From NCBI RefSeq assembly GCF_003669015.1, contig NZ_CP033069.1:3048501-3112500 (forward strand): 64,000 nucleotides of DNA. Reading direction: 5' to 3'. Below, piece by piece: positions 24,442-34,022 of the stretch (position 1 is the first letter of the stretch; the number at the start of each line of letters is the position of its first letter). The notes under the pieces are model-generated. The model made no database searches, was not told the DNA's origin, and worked only from the letters and a program-made list of their open reading frames with translations. The position numbers and the translations under genes were made by a program. This DNA is from Acidovorax sp. 1608163 (lineage in GTDB: Bacteria; Pseudomonadota; Gammaproteobacteria; Burkholderiales; Burkholderiaceae_C).

Positions 24442-25855
24442 CCTGCGCACCCGCCTGCTGGCGGTCTACAGCATTGGCATGCTGACCAGCGCCCTGCTGG
24501 TCGGGTTGATGGTCTTTTTCCTGGCAGAGCCCTTTAACCGCTACATGCTGCAATATGGCGCGGAGCACTTTGCACAAGGCTTGGCCAAACGGACCCAGTT
24601 TGCCGCCGACGGCACCCCCATGGGGTTCGATGAGGAAAAAATCGACAAGTGGCTATTCACCAGCTTCAAAGAGGATGTGTTCGTTCGCATCACCACCGCC
24701 GATGGCCGGGTGGTCTTCTCGCCCACCAGCGAAGAAGCCACGGCCCTGGCCCCGGCCGGCGCAGCGTTTGACCCCCAGCTCAAGCGGTTTGAGTTGCAGC
24801 GGGAGGGCGTGCCAATGCATGCGGCCACCACACCCATCGAACATCGCGGCGCCACCTGGTATGTCCAGTTTGCCGCCAGCGACCGATTGGTTCTCAAAAT
24901 GCGCCACTCGTTTGGCACCCCGGCATTGCAGCAGGGCATTCTGGCCACCTGCCTGACCTTCCTGGCGGTCTTTCTGGTCGCCACGCACCTGACACTGCAA
25001 CGCATGCTGCACCCGCTGCGCGCTGCGTCCATCGAAGCCCAGAACATCTCACCTCAAACGCTGGACGCACGCCTGCAAGCACGCGACCTGCCAGACGAAC
25101 TGACGCCACTGGTCGAAGCCTTCAACCGCGCACTGGACCGATTGCAAGCGGGCTTTCGCACGCAGCAGGAATTCCTGGCCAATGCGGCCCATGAACTGAA
25201 GACCCCACTGGCCCTCATCCGCGCGCAGATCGAAATGGTGCCCCCCACCCAGCGCAACCCTTTCTTGCTGCAGGACGTGGACCGGATGGCCCGCCAGGTG
25301 CAGCAACTGCTGCTGCTGGCCGAGGCCAGTGAGCCCCGCAACTACCGCATGGAAGAGGTGTCGGCCCAAGCCGCCCTCGCCGAGGTCTGCGACTACATGG
25401 CCCGCGTTGCCGAACGCAGTGGGGTGCACATCACCCACAGCGCAGACACCGGAACGAGCACAGGCACGAACACCGGCACGCACGGGCACCAAGCCCCACT
25501 GTGCTGGCAGGCAGACCGCGGAGCACTGTTCACCTTGCTCAAGAACCTGCTAGAAAACGCCATCCAACACAGCCCACCAGGGGGCACCGTCACGGTACTG
25601 GCGGACCCTGCGGGCTTTCGCGTCACGGACCAAGGCCCAGGGGCGGCCCCCGCAGACTTGGGCAAACTGTTTGAGCGCTTCTGGCGTGGTCCCACGCGGC
25701 GCGACGAAGGCGCGGGCCTGGGCCTGTCCATCTGCCAGGAAATAGCCCGTGCCCACCAGTGGCAGATCATGGCGCGCCCCTCCCAGCCGGGCCTGGAGGT
25801 GCACGTTCAATTCCAGCCCAGTGACCCGCCCCAGGAAATCCGCAACGACGCTTGA
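24410..25855 (+). CDS. Sensor histidine kinase
   Basis: A 481-residue membrane kinase. There is an N-terminal membrane span (LLAVYSIGMLTSALLVGLMV), a periplasmic sensor of about 125 residues, a second span (LATCLTFLAVFLVATHLTL), a HAMP-like linker, H-box FLANAAHELKTPL with His261, N-box LLKNLLENAIQHSP and G-box GAGLGLSICQEIARA. A short Thr/Gly-rich insert (TGTSTGTNTGTHGH) precedes the ATPase part. It partners the adjacent regulator; the signal is unknown, with cell-envelope stress plausible from the mipA linkage. Confidence 0.93.
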   Translation: MPCVKLQWPRSLRTRLLAVYSIGMLTSALLVGLMVFFLAEPFNRYMLQYGAEHFAQGLAKRTQFAADGTPMGFDEEKIDKWLFTSFKEDVFVRITTADGRVVFSPTSEEATALAPAGAAFDPQLKRFELQREGVPMHAATTPIEHRGATWYVQFAASDRLVLKMRHSFGTPALQQGILATCLTFLAVFLVATHLTLQRMLHPLRAASIEAQNISPQTLDARLQARDLPDELTPLVEAFNRALDRLQAGFRTQQEFLANAAHELKTPLALIRAQIEMVPPTQRNPFLLQDVDRMARQVQQLLLLAEASEPRNYRMEEVSAQAALAEVCDYMARVAERSGVHITHSADTGTSTGTNTGTHGHQAPLCWQADRGALFTLLKNLLENAIQHSPPGGTVTVLADPAGFRVTDQGPGAAPADLGKLFERFWRGPTRRDEGAGLGLSICQEIARAHQWQIMARPSQPGLEVHVQFQPSDPPQEIRNDA

Positions 25856-26042
25856 TTTGCCTCGTGCGGTGGGCACATGGGTTGCCGCTCAAGCGGATCA
25901 GCGCCGATGCGTCGCCCATGCCGGCGATGGTGCGGGCTGTGCTGCGGGCGTTGATAAGCCCCCGCGCCGCTTCACGCCCCCCAGAGGGATGCCCCCTGGT
26001 CTGCCGCCCCCGGCACAGGCGGCTGAAAGAACCGTTGGTGAA

Positions 26043-26564
26043 TCAATGGGCTGCAACATCCATCTCGCCGAACACGGTATCGGCCAGGAACTTCTCGATG
26101 TCCAGCAAGATGAGCATGCGCTCGTCCACCGACCCAATCGCCAGCAGGTGCTCGCGGTCAAAGTTCGAGTCGAGTGACGGCACGGGGCGCAGTTGCGATG
26201 GCTCCAGTGTCAGCACGTCCGACACGCTGTCCACCACGGCGCCGACCACGCGCAGGCCGATGCTCAGCACGATCACCACGGTCAGGTGGTTGTACTGAAC
26301 CTCGGCCACACCCAGCTTGATGCGCAGGTCGATGATCGGAACGATCACGCCGCGCAGGTTCACCACGCCCTTGAGATGCTCGGGGGCGTTGGCAATGGTG
26401 GTGGGTTTTTCGTACGAGCGGATTTCCTGCACCCGCAGGATGTCCACGCCGTATTCCTCGTTGGCAATCTTGAACGCCAGAAACTCTCGAATTTCGGTCA
26501 GTGCGCCTGTGCTGGCAGAGGATGGAGTCAAGGAGGACGGGGTAGATATGGCTGCGTTGATCAT
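26043..26564 (-). CDS. cheW: Chemotaxis adaptor CheW
   Basis: A 173-residue CheW-domain protein that couples chemoreceptors to CheA. Seen are EIREFLAFKIANEEYGVDIL, VQEIRSYEKPTTIANAPEHL, GVVNLRGVIVPIIDLRIKLG and DSVSDVLTLEPSQL. It lies 139 bp downstream of a chemoreceptor gene in the same direction; no cheA, cheY or cheB is in the window. Confidence 0.92.
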   Translation of the reverse strand: MINAAISTPSSLTPSSASTGALTEIREFLAFKIANEEYGVDILRVQEIRSYEKPTTIANAPEHLKGVVNLRGVIVPIIDLRIKLGVAEVQYNHLTVVIVLSIGLRVVGAVVDSVSDVLTLEPSQLRPVPSLDSNFDREHLLAIGSVDERMLILLDIEKFLADTVFGEMDVAAH

Positions 26565-26703
26565 CGTATTTTTAAAGAAATTTAATAAAAGCTTGCTTCA
26601 ACTTTTTTCCAAAAACGGATTGAAGCGACAAACTTGATTGCATCGGAAAGATGCCTGCGGATGCGGCTTTCCAACCCGCAGCACCGTCTTGAGCGCGCCC
26701 ACC

Positions 26704-28302
26704 TCAATGGGCCATGAGTCGGCGCGTATGTCCAGTCATGGGGGTTGTCCCATGGGAAACATCCTGCGCCAGTTTGAACACCGCCACGGCGTTGACCAGC
26801 TCGCCCGCCTGGCTGTTGAGGCTGCTGGCCGCTGCCGCCATTTCTTCCACCAAGGCCGCGTTTTGCTGGGTCGCCTGGTCCATTTGCGTCACCGCTTCGC
26901 CCACTTGGCCTACCCCTGCGCTTTGTTCGCTGCTGGCTGCGCTGATCTCTCCCATGATGTCGGTCACGCGCCGGATGGCCGTGACGACTTCGGTCATGGT
27001 GCTGCCTGCTTTGTCTACCAGCAGGGTGCCTTGCTCTACCCGCTCTACGCTGGCCATGATCAGGCTCTTGATTTCTTTGGCCGCTTCTGCGCTGCGTCCT
27101 GCCAGGTTGCGTACTTCGGTGGCCACCACGGCAAAGCCTCGGCCTTGCTCGCCTGCCCGGGCGGCTTCCACGGCGGCGTTCAGCGCCAGGATGTTGGTCT
27201 GGAAGGCGATGCCGTCGATCACGCTGATGATGTCTGCAATCTTGTTGCTGCTGGCGTTGATGCCTTTCATGGTCTCCACCACTTCGGCAACCACTTCTCC
27301 GCCTTGGGTGGCGACGGTCGATGCGCTCATGGCCAGTTGGTTGGCGGTGCGGGCGTTGTCTGCGTTTTGGCGCACGGTGGAGCCGAGTTCTTCCATGGAG
27401 GCTGCGGTTTCTTCCAGGGCGCTGGCTTGCTGTTCGGTGCGGGCGCTCAGGTCGTTGTTGCCGGAGGCAATCTCGGCGCTGGCAGAGGCCACGCTTTCTG
27501 AGTTCTGGCGTACGACGGAGACGGTGCGCACCAGGCTTTGCTGCATGCGTTGCAGGGCTCCGAGCAACTGGCCGGTTTCGTCGGTGGAGGTGACTTCGAT
27601 GTGGGCGCTGAGGTCGCCTGCGGCCACTTGGTCGGCCACTTCTACGGCGCGGGACAGGGGGGCGGTGATGGAGCGGATGATGGCAATCGCCAGGAAGATG
27701 GCCAGCCCAAAAATCACGGCGCAAGCGATCAGAACATCCCGCTGCAGGGCCGAGGCCTCGCTCTCAGCCTTCGCACTGGCGGCCTGAGTGGTCTTGTCCT
27801 GGTAACTGAATTGGCTCTCAATCAGTGCCTGATAAGCCCTCTGGACTGAGCGTAGCTCGGTATCCAGCCACTTCAATGCTTCGTCTTTTCGCCCCTCTTT
27901 GATCAGGGCGAGATATTGATCACCCGTTTTCCGAAAATTGGCCCGCCCCTCCCGCATCTTGGCCAATCGGTCTTTGCCCTCTGAAAAAGCCATCAAACTT
28001 TCCAGCTGCTTGTATTGCGCATCAACAGATTCGCGTGCCGACGCAATTCGATCCCATGCGCGTTGTCGAGCCTCTTCTGCATCCCGAATAGCCAGATTCC
28101 GAAACTGAATTGCCTGCTCATTCACACCGTTGTCCAGCATCGCCAGTGCTCTGTTCATGGGGATCTGCACATTGACCACGTCATTCAAGGCTGCCCGCTG
28201 GTGACCAGAACGCACGAGGCTAATGCCTCCCAGAACTAGCATCAGCAGCACGATGGCTGCAAAGGCACCTGTAAGGCGTGTCGATATCTTCAAATTTTTC
28301 AT
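26704..28302 (-). CDS. Methyl-accepting chemotaxis protein
   Basis: A 532-residue inner-membrane chemoreceptor. An N-terminal span ([20 protein letters not shown]) leads into a four-helix-bundle-type ligand domain (~35-190). A second span ([17 protein letters not shown]) and a HAMP domain follow, then the signalling domain with the hairpin tip [20 protein letters not shown] and the [20 protein letters not shown] block. It lacks an obvious C-terminal CheR-binding pentapeptide. An 84-bp piece of this gene (27010-27093) is repeated in inverted orientation at 29133-29216. Confidence 0.93.
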   Translation of the reverse strand: MKNLKISTRLTGAFAAIVLLMLVLGGISLVRSGHQRAALNDVVNVQIPMNRALAMLDNGVNEQAIQFRNLAIRDAEEARQRAWDRIASARESVDAQYKQLESLMAFSEGKDRLAKMREGRANFRKTGDQYLALIKEGRKDEALKWLDTELRSVQRAYQALIESQFSYQDKTTQAASAKAESEASALQRDVLIACAVIFGLAIFLAIAIIRSITAPLSRAVEVADQVAAGDLSAHIEVTSTDETGQLLGALQRMQQSLVRTVSVVRQNSESVASASAEIASGNNDLSARTEQQASALEETAASMEELGSTVRQNADNARTANQLAMSASTVATQGGEVVAEVVETMKGINASSNKIADIISVIDGIAFQTNILALNAAVEAARAGEQGRGFAVVATEVRNLAGRSAEAAKEIKSLIMASVERVEQGTLLVDKAGSTMTEVVTAIRRVTDIMGEISAASSEQSAGVGQVGEAVTQMDQATQQNAALVEEMAAAASSLNSQAGELVNAVAVFKLAQDVSHGTTPMTGHTRRLMAH

Positions 28303-28600
28303 AAATCTCGTTTGTTTTGATTACCCGCTGTGGCTTACCCGACAGCAAATCGCGCCGACACTCCAGCAAACTTGAGCAAACAAGTCGCATCGATACCGGC
28401 CATCTCTTATTGATCTTTGGCCTCAAACTGCCCCATCTATCTCGGGTAGATTGAGTTTGAACAGGAACCCGCCATGAGCCAGGCCTTATAGGGATCGGGA
28501 AAAGGTCCCCGATGCGTAAGCCGTGTTGGGTGTTCCAAGTGCTCTGCCGGGTGTGGTCATTGCTTGTGGCCGCTGTAAGCGACGAAAAGGCAACCTTGAG
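28303..28600. other. Gap upstream of the chemoreceptor
   Basis: A 298-bp stretch that holds the chemoreceptor leader and promoter. No gene is convincing. Base composition is visibly lower in GC than in neighbouring genes. A sigma-28-like promoter may lie around 28400-28440 on the minus strand, but the match is too weak to call. Confidence 0.4.
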
Positions 28601-28834
28601 CTAGAAATTAGCCTGCTCTTTTTGAGCTTTTGCAGCATGCGGTGAGGCCTTTATGCAATGCAGACACCTCACCGGCATTTGCGCCTTACTCGGGTCAGCA
28701 AAGCGTGGTGAAACAGCATCGATTGATGCCCAAATTGGTACTTTGAGCGACACGCTGGCACGGTCAGCCGAGGCCGCCTTATACAAAGCCGCCACTTGTG
28801 TCACCCGGGCACTATGCGCTCCGGCAATGATCAA
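28601..28834 (-). CDS. Small hypothetical protein, possibly a truncated exported protein
   Basis: A 77-residue frame beginning with TTG. The start LIIAGAHSARVTQVAALYKA and the in-frame residues before it (FWVVAISA) look like the end of a signal peptide, and the tail carries CLHCIK. No ATG is in frame before the upstream stop, and a perfect hairpin (28860-28880) sits just ahead. It may be the remnant of a secreted protein whose start was lost. Not recognised; coding status is doubtful. Confidence 0.25.
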   Translation of the reverse strand: MIIAGAHSARVTQVAALYKAASADRASVSLKVPIWASIDAVSPRFADPSKAQMPVRCLHCIKASPHAAKAQKEQANF

Positions 28835-28859
28835 TGCAGAAATCGCAACTACCCAAAAG

Positions 28860-28880
28860 CGTCCCCCAACTTTTGGGGGA
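28860..28880. repeat. Perfect 9-bp-stem hairpin
   Basis: GTCCCCCAA, a 3-nt loop, TTGGGGGAC. No T-tract follows, so it is not a standard terminator. It lies between the chemoreceptor gene and the decayed chemoreceptor/IS5 segment, and could be a scar or a regulatory stem-loop. Confidence 0.5.
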
Positions 28881-28881
28881 C

Positions 28882-29130
28882 ACGAAGATCATCAAACCTC
28901 ATAAAAGAACACTCCCTACTACTTCTGAACATGTAGATGGCCGAATACATTGCGATGCAATTAGTTACTAATGTTAACAAATTGCAAAACATGATTTGTG
29001 TGTCCATATGCTTTCCGCACACTTTGATCTGTGATCTTCAGCCCCTCGCCTCAACATGTGGGCCTCTGTAACGACAAAAGCGCATGACAGGCAACTTGCA
29101 GAATTTCAGACTCACATGCTGGCGCTGAAC
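28882..29130. other. A/T-rich gap before the decayed segment
   Basis: About 250 bp of lower GC with no supported gene. It directly precedes the duplicated chemoreceptor fragment and reads like decayed insertion-site DNA. Confidence 0.35.
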
Positions 29131-29132
29131 GT

Positions 29133-29228
29133 AGCGCAGAAGCGGCCAAAGAAATCAAGAGCCTGATCATGGCCAGCGTAGAGCGGGTAGAGCAAGGCAC
29201 CCTGCTGGTAGACAAAACCGGCAGCACC
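29133..29228 (+). pseudogene. Chemoreceptor gene fragment (inverted duplicate)
   Basis: Bases 29133-29216 are identical by eye to the reverse complement of 27010-27093 in the chemoreceptor gene, and the match then decays. Translated, it gives [20 protein letters not shown] and GTLLVDK, part of the receptor signalling domain. It has no start and no receptor context, and runs in frame into an IS5-type transposase fragment. Confidence 0.85.
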
Positions 29229-29231
29229 ACG

Positions 29232-29477
29232 CCCGAGGAGTTTCCAAAGTGGCGCACGGTGCATGCGTACTTTGCGATCTGGAGCGCGCCGCGTGAAGGG
29301 GGCAGCCTGCGGGAGCAGGCTAAAAAAATCAGGTTGGCGCGGCCCGCAAGAAACTACGGAAGCAACACCTCAAGCAGGTTCTTGATCGTGGACGCACAGA
29401 GCGTGAAGAGCACGGACAACCACGCCCACCGCCCCCGGTCAACCGAGGCGGGCAAACCCCTCGCCAAAAATCAGTAG
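29232..29477 (+). mobile_element. IS5-family transposase remnant
   Basis: In frame after the chemoreceptor fragment comes FPKWRTVHAYFAIWSAPREG, then a damaged stretch, then SRFLIVDAQSVKSTDNH. Both blocks are characteristic of the N-terminal half of IS5-group (DDE) transposases. The catalytic domain and clear terminal inverted repeats are missing, so the element is dead. It sits just upstream of kynB. Confidence 0.75.
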
Positions 29478-29530
29478 TTGTTGGAAATAACCGACACCAC
29501 AAAAAATCCAGGCCATTACCGTCACGTCCC

Positions 29531-30168
29531 ATGCAAAAGCTTTGGGACATTTCCCCCCCGTTCACACAGGCAGCCCGGTGTTTCCGGGCGATACGCCTTT
29601 CAGCCAGCAGTGGTGCGCCACCATGGGCCCGGGCTGCCCGGTCAATGTCAGCGCCATCACACTGTCGCCCCATGTGGGCGCGCATGCCGATGCGCCGCTG
29701 CACTACGACGAGGGCGGCGCCAGCATCGGGACCGTGGCGCTGGATGCGTTTCTGGGCCCGTGCCGTGTGATCCATGCCATGGGCTGCGGTCCGCTGATTG
29801 AGTGGGCGCACATTGCCCACGCCATCAATCCAGCCCTCCCCGCGCTGCCCGCCCGCGTGCTGGTGCGCACCTATGCCCAGGCCCCTGCGCAGTGGGACGG
29901 CGAGCTAACCGCCTATGCGCCCGCCACCATCGAGCGGCTGGCCGACCTGGGTGTGCAGTTGGTGGGCATCGACACCGCCAGCATCGACCCCGCCGACAGC
30001 AAGACGCTCGACAGCCACCAGGTCATCCGCCGACGCGGCTTGCGCGTGCTGGAGAACCTGGTGCTGGACGACGTGCCCGAGGGCGACTACGAGCTGATCG
30101 CCCTGCCGCTCAAGCTGACCACCGCCGATGCCTCGCCCGTGCGGGCTGTGCTTCGGTCATTGCCATGA
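29531..30168 (+). CDS. kynB: Kynurenine formamidase, N-terminal frameshift
   Basis: Hydrolyses N-formylkynurenine to kynurenine. The expected N-terminus MQKLWDISPP is encoded from ATG 29531, but the rest (VHTGSPVFPGDTPFSQQW, HVGAHADAPLHYDEGG with metal-binding HxxxHxD, GIDTASIDPADSKTLDSH) is in another frame. The switch falls in a run of seven C (29553-29559); eight would restore one 212-residue protein. Alternatively, translation starts at TTG 29542 and misses three residues of the core. First of three kyn genes. Confidence 0.88.
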
Positions 30169-30270
30169 CCCCCCTGCCGCGTCGCGTCATCCCTCCAGGG
30201 GACGCCCCCCTGGCCTAGGCCACGCGCTGTATGGGAAGGCATCGCCTTTCACCCTATAGAGATTTCAAAC

Positions 30271-30328
30271 GATTTTGGCCTCTAGCGCTCATCAATCAAG
30301 CGCAAGCAGCTATAAAAAAAGAAGCAAA
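30271..30328 (+). repeat. Dispersed palindromic repeat, copy 4
   Basis: TTTTGGCCTCTAGCGCTC, a short loop, AAGCGCAAGCAGCTATAAAA and a GAAGCAAA end. It lies inside the kyn operon between kynB and kynU, so the hairpin could modulate downstream expression. Confidence 0.75.
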
Positions 30329-30344
30329 CCCCGAGTTAACAACC

Positions 30345-31654
30345 ATGACCCTCACCCTGCAAGACTGCCGCACCCGCGACGCCCAAGACCCCCTGCGCTC
30401 TTTGCACGACCACTTTGCCCTGCCCCGGGCGTGATCTACCTGGACGGTAATTCGCTGGGCGTGCTGCCCAAGGCCGCGCCCGCCCGCATTGCCGATGTGG
30501 TGCAGCGCGAATGGGGCACCGACCTCATCAAATCCTGGAACACCGCCAGCTGGTTTGACCTGCCCCAGCGCCTGGGCAACCAGCTGGCCCCGCTGATTGG
30601 CGCAGGCAAAGATGAAGTGGTGTGCACCGACAGCACCTCGATCAACCTGTTCAAGGTGCTGAGCGCGGCGCTGAACATCGCCCGCGAAGACAGCCCTGCG
30701 CGCAAGCGCATCGTGAGCGAGCGCAGCAACTTCCCGACCGACCTCTACATTGCCGAAGGCCTGTGCAAGGAGCGCGGGCTGGAGCTGGTGCTGGTGGAGC
30801 CTGAAGAGATTGCCACCTCGCTCACTGCCGACGTGGCCGTGCTGATGCTGACGCACGTGAACTACCGCACCGGCGCCATGCACGACATGGCCGCCATCAC
30901 TGCCGCCGCGCACGCCCAGGGCATCTTGTGCGTGTGGGATCTGGCGCACAGCGCGGGCGCCGTGCCGGTCGATTTGAACGGTGCGGGCGCTGATTTCTCG
31001 ATTGGCTGTGGCTACAAATATTTGAACGGCGGCCCCGGCGCGCCCGCCTTTGTGTGGGTGCACCCGCGCCATGCCAACCGGTTCTGGCAACCCTTGTCGG
31101 GCTGGTGGGGCCATGCATCGCCCTTCCAGTTCACGCCCGACTACCAGCCCGCCCCCGGCATCACCCGCTACCTGTGCGGTACGCAGCCCATGATCAGCCT
31201 GTCGGCCCTGCAGTGCGGGCTGGATGTGTTCACCGCCGCGCAAAGCCTGGGCGGCATGGCCGCGCTGCGCACCAAGTCGCTGGCGCTGACAGACCTGTTC
31301 ATCCAACTGGTGGAAGAGCGCTGCGCAGGCCACGGCCTGGGCCTGGCCACCCCACGCGAGCATGCCCAGCGCGGCTCGCAGGTGTGCCTGACGCGTGACG
31401 AAGGTGCGGGCGTGAACGGCCAGGGCAGCGGTGCCTACGCCATCGTGCAGGCACTGATTGCACGCGGCGTGATTGGCGACTTCCGCAAAGGCGACGGCGG
31501 TAAAGGCCCGCACAAAGACATCTTGCGCTTTGGTTTGACGCCGCTGTACATCGGCTTTGAAGACGTATGGAACGCGGTGGAGCACCTGCGCCTGACGCTG
31601 GAAAGCGGCGAGTGGCAAAAGCCCGAGTTCAACCAGACCCACGCGGTGACCTGA
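30345..31654 (+). CDS. kynU: Kynureninase, N-terminal frameshift
   Basis: PLP enzyme cleaving kynurenine to anthranilate and alanine. ATG 30345 gives the expected start [20 protein letters not shown] through HFALP, but this frame stops at 30434. The enzyme continues one frame away from [20 protein letters not shown], with the PLP-binding [18 protein letters not shown] (Lys) and WGHASPFQF. One base is missing near CCCCGGG (30423-30429). A long open frame from 30275 reads through the repeat and is not a credible start. The 30345-31654 span would give about 436 residues. Confidence 0.9.
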
Positions 31655-31680
31655 GCCAGCGCGAACCAGGAGACCACACC

Positions 31681-32568
31681 ATGTGCCCTTTCTCTCAAAC
31701 CCCTGCACCCGCCAGCGAAGCACCGGGCGCTGCCCTGCCCGAATCCATCGTGCACGAAGAGCGCGCCCAGCTCGACTTCAGCCAAAGCATGAGCTATGGC
31801 GACTACCTGCAGCTGGACGCGATCCTCACCGCGCAAAAGCCGCTGTCGCCCGCGCACGACGAGATGCTGTTCATCGTGCAGCACCAGACCAGCGAGCTGT
31901 GGATGAAGCTCATGCTGCACGAGCTGCGTGCGGCCATCGGCCACATTGCACGCGATGAGTTGCCGCCCGCCTTCAAGATGCTGGCGCGCGTAAGCAAGAT
32001 CATGGAGCAGCTGGTGCACGCCTGGGACGTGCTGGCCACGATGACGCCGCCCGAGTACAGCGCCATGCGCCCGTACCTGGGCCAGTCCAGCGGGTTCCAG
32101 AGCTACCAGTACCGCAGCATTGAATTTTCGATGGGCAACAAGAACCGCGCCATGCTCAAGCCCCACGAGCACCGCGCTGACCTGCTGGCCCAGGTGCAGG
32201 CCGCCTACGAAGCGCCCTCGCTGTACGACGAGGCCCTGCGGTTGATGGCGCGGCGCGGCATTGCCGTGCCCACCAGCCACACCGAGCGCGACTGGACACA
32301 GCCCTACGCCGAAAGCGATGCGGTGGAGCAAGCCTGGCTGACCGTATACCGCAACCCCGAGCAGCACTGGGACTTGTACCAGTTGGGCGAGGAACTGACC
32401 GATCTTGAAGACGCCTTCCGCCTGTGGCGCTTTCGCCATGTGACGACGGTGGAGCGGGTGATCGGCTTCAAGCGCGGCACCGGCGGCACGGGTGGCGTGA
32501 GCTACCTGCGCAAGATGCTGGACGTGGTGCTGTTCCCTGAGATCTGGCACCTGCGCACCAACCTGTAA
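31681..32568 (+). CDS. kynA: Tryptophan 2,3-dioxygenase
   Basis: A heme dioxygenase opening the tryptophan indole ring to N-formylkynurenine, first reaction of the pathway. It is 295 residues, with [40 protein letters not shown] (active-site and heme-pocket region), [13 protein letters not shown] and the C-terminal [20 protein letters not shown] with the heme-ligand His. The start at 31681 follows CAGGAGA. Third gene of the kynB-kynU-kynA unit, which together makes anthranilate. Confidence 0.96.
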   Translation: MCPFSQTPAPASEAPGAALPESIVHEERAQLDFSQSMSYGDYLQLDAILTAQKPLSPAHDEMLFIVQHQTSELWMKLMLHELRAAIGHIARDELPPAFKMLARVSKIMEQLVHAWDVLATMTPPEYSAMRPYLGQSSGFQSYQYRSIEFSMGNKNRAMLKPHEHRADLLAQVQAAYEAPSLYDEALRLMARRGIAVPTSHTERDWTQPYAESDAVEQAWLTVYRNPEQHWDLYQLGEELTDLEDAFRLWRFRHVTTVERVIGFKRGTGGTGGVSYLRKMLDVVLFPEIWHLRTNL

Positions 32569-32661
32569 GCGGCAGCTCTCAGGATTGGCCCACCTCTGCC
32601 CCGCCCTCTCCCGCAAGGGCGGAGAGAGTGAGAGACATTCGAGACAGATACCGATTCAAGC

Positions 32662-32710
32662 AAAAAGAGCTGCCAGCGCTTGTGAATCAAGCGCTGGCAG
32701 CTCTTTTTTT
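32662..32710. terminator. Bidirectional terminator formed by repeat copy 5
   Basis: A perfect 20-bp inverted repeat (arms 32662-32681 and 32689-32708) with a 7-nt loop, A-rich on one side and T-rich on the other, so it can end transcription both ways between convergent kynA and the three-repeat protein gene. Its core (CCAGCGCTTGTGAATCAAGCG) and following CATAGCA identify it as the dispersed repeat with symmetrised arms. Confidence 0.85.
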
Positions 32711-32761
32711 CATAGCATCGCAATGCCCCTGCGGTCATACCCTCCCGCAGGGGCGGGCCTG

Positions 32762-33781
32762 TCAGGGCAGGCTCAGGTACTCGCCCTCGCGCACGCTCAC
32801 GCGCTGCTCGCGGCCGCCCATGGTGTAGGTCACCCACAGCACCTTGGGCACATTGGGGGCCGGGTCATAGCCCGCCAGTTCGTTGCCGACACGGGTGCTC
32901 AGGCGGTCGCCCTGGGCCATGGAGCGCAGGCGCTCGGTCAGGTTCACCATCTGGCCGCCAGCGCCATACACGGCATTGAGGATGACCAGTTGGTTGCGCG
33001 GCTGGTTGTTGCCATATCCGCCTTGGTTGCCCCCCTGGTACCCGCCCTGGTTGCCACCGCCCTGCCAGCCGCCGTTCCAGCCTTCATTGCCCCAGTTGCC
33101 ACCGCCCCAGCCCGTAAAGCGGGCGCCATCGATGGTGCTGCCTTCGGGGTATTCGAACATGCGCTCTTGGCCACCACGGGTGCGCACATAAATGCGCAGG
33201 GTCTTGCTGCGGCCCCGGTGGGGGTCCACGCCAAAGGTGTCGTTGGTCAGCGCAATGGCGCGGTCGTCGCGTGCCAGGTCGCGCAGGCGGCGGGTCACGT
33301 CCACGTGGTGCTCTGAGGTGCCATACAGAGCCTGCAGGATGCGGAACTCCCCGTCATCGCGGCCATCGTTGCCCTGGCCACCGCCCTGGTTGCCATGCCA
33401 GCCGCCGTTGTGCCCGCCCTGGCCCCAGTTGCCACCCGTCCAGCCCGTGAACTGGGTGCCGTCCACAATGCTGTCTTCGCGGTATTCAAAGGTGCGGGTG
33501 GCGCCGTTGGGGCCACGGGCGTAAATGCGCAGCACCTTGACGCGGCCCCGGTCCGGGTCGGTACCAAACGTGTCGTTGTGGACGCGAATGGGCTGGTCCA
33601 TCCCAGCCAGCTGCCGCAGCCGCTCGGTCACGTCCACGTTGCGCTCGGCCGTGCCGTAGCGGGCGCTCAGCACCTGATAGGCGCCACTGTCGCCCCCACG
33701 CTGGGCAGCCGCAGGGGCCAGCAACCCAAAGAACAACAATAAAGCGGCCCAAAAGCCGTACAAGGGGTTGCGAAGCAACAT
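32762..33781 (-). CDS. Secreted protein with three DUF3395-like repeats
   Basis: A 339-residue exported protein: signal peptide MLLRNPLYGFWAALLLFFG ending ...AAAQ, then three homologous units of about 75-80 residues. Units begin YQVLSARYGTAERNVDVTER, FRILQALYGTSEHHVDVTRR and LVILNAVYGAGGQMVNLTER, and the first two end FTGW. Linkers are Gly/Asn/Gln/Trp-rich (GGWQGGGNQGGYQGGNQGG). The repeats resemble DUF3395 of DnaJC11-type proteins. Function unknown; a periplasmic or surface binding role is guessed from the architecture. Confidence 0.75.
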   Translation of the reverse strand: MLLRNPLYGFWAALLLFFGLLAPAAAQRGGDSGAYQVLSARYGTAERNVDVTERLRQLAGMDQPIRVHNDTFGTDPDRGRVKVLRIYARGPNGATRTFEYREDSIVDGTQFTGWTGGNWGQGGHNGGWHGNQGGGQGNDGRDDGEFRILQALYGTSEHHVDVTRRLRDLARDDRAIALTNDTFGVDPHRGRSKTLRIYVRTRGGQERMFEYPEGSTIDGARFTGWGGGNWGNEGWNGGWQGGGNQGGYQGGNQGGYGNNQPRNQLVILNAVYGAGGQMVNLTERLRSMAQGDRLSTRVGNELAGYDPAPNVPKVLWVTYTMGGREQRVSVREGEYLSLP

Positions 33782-34022
33782 GAAAACCTCCTGAGGTGTT
33801 GGAATCATCGCGGCAGCGATATTGATTTTGTGAGGATGGGGAGCCAAAGCAAACAGCTCCAGGGCGCCTCCCTCTAACGGGCGCCGGGGCTGCCCGTTGA
33901 CCGCGCAAACCCGGGGGCGATTATCGGTGCGGAAAAATGCCGCTCCAACGCTTTTTGGTGCACGCAGCGCGGCGGCACCCGCGAGACAGGCATTGGCCAC
34001 ACCAAGCGTTACGCTTGTTGCC

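Noticed and set aside
30275..30344. N-terminal extension of kynU from 30275
   Set aside because: The extra residues translate the dispersed repeat and then an off-frame part of the true N-terminus; the family start is at 30345 in another frame.
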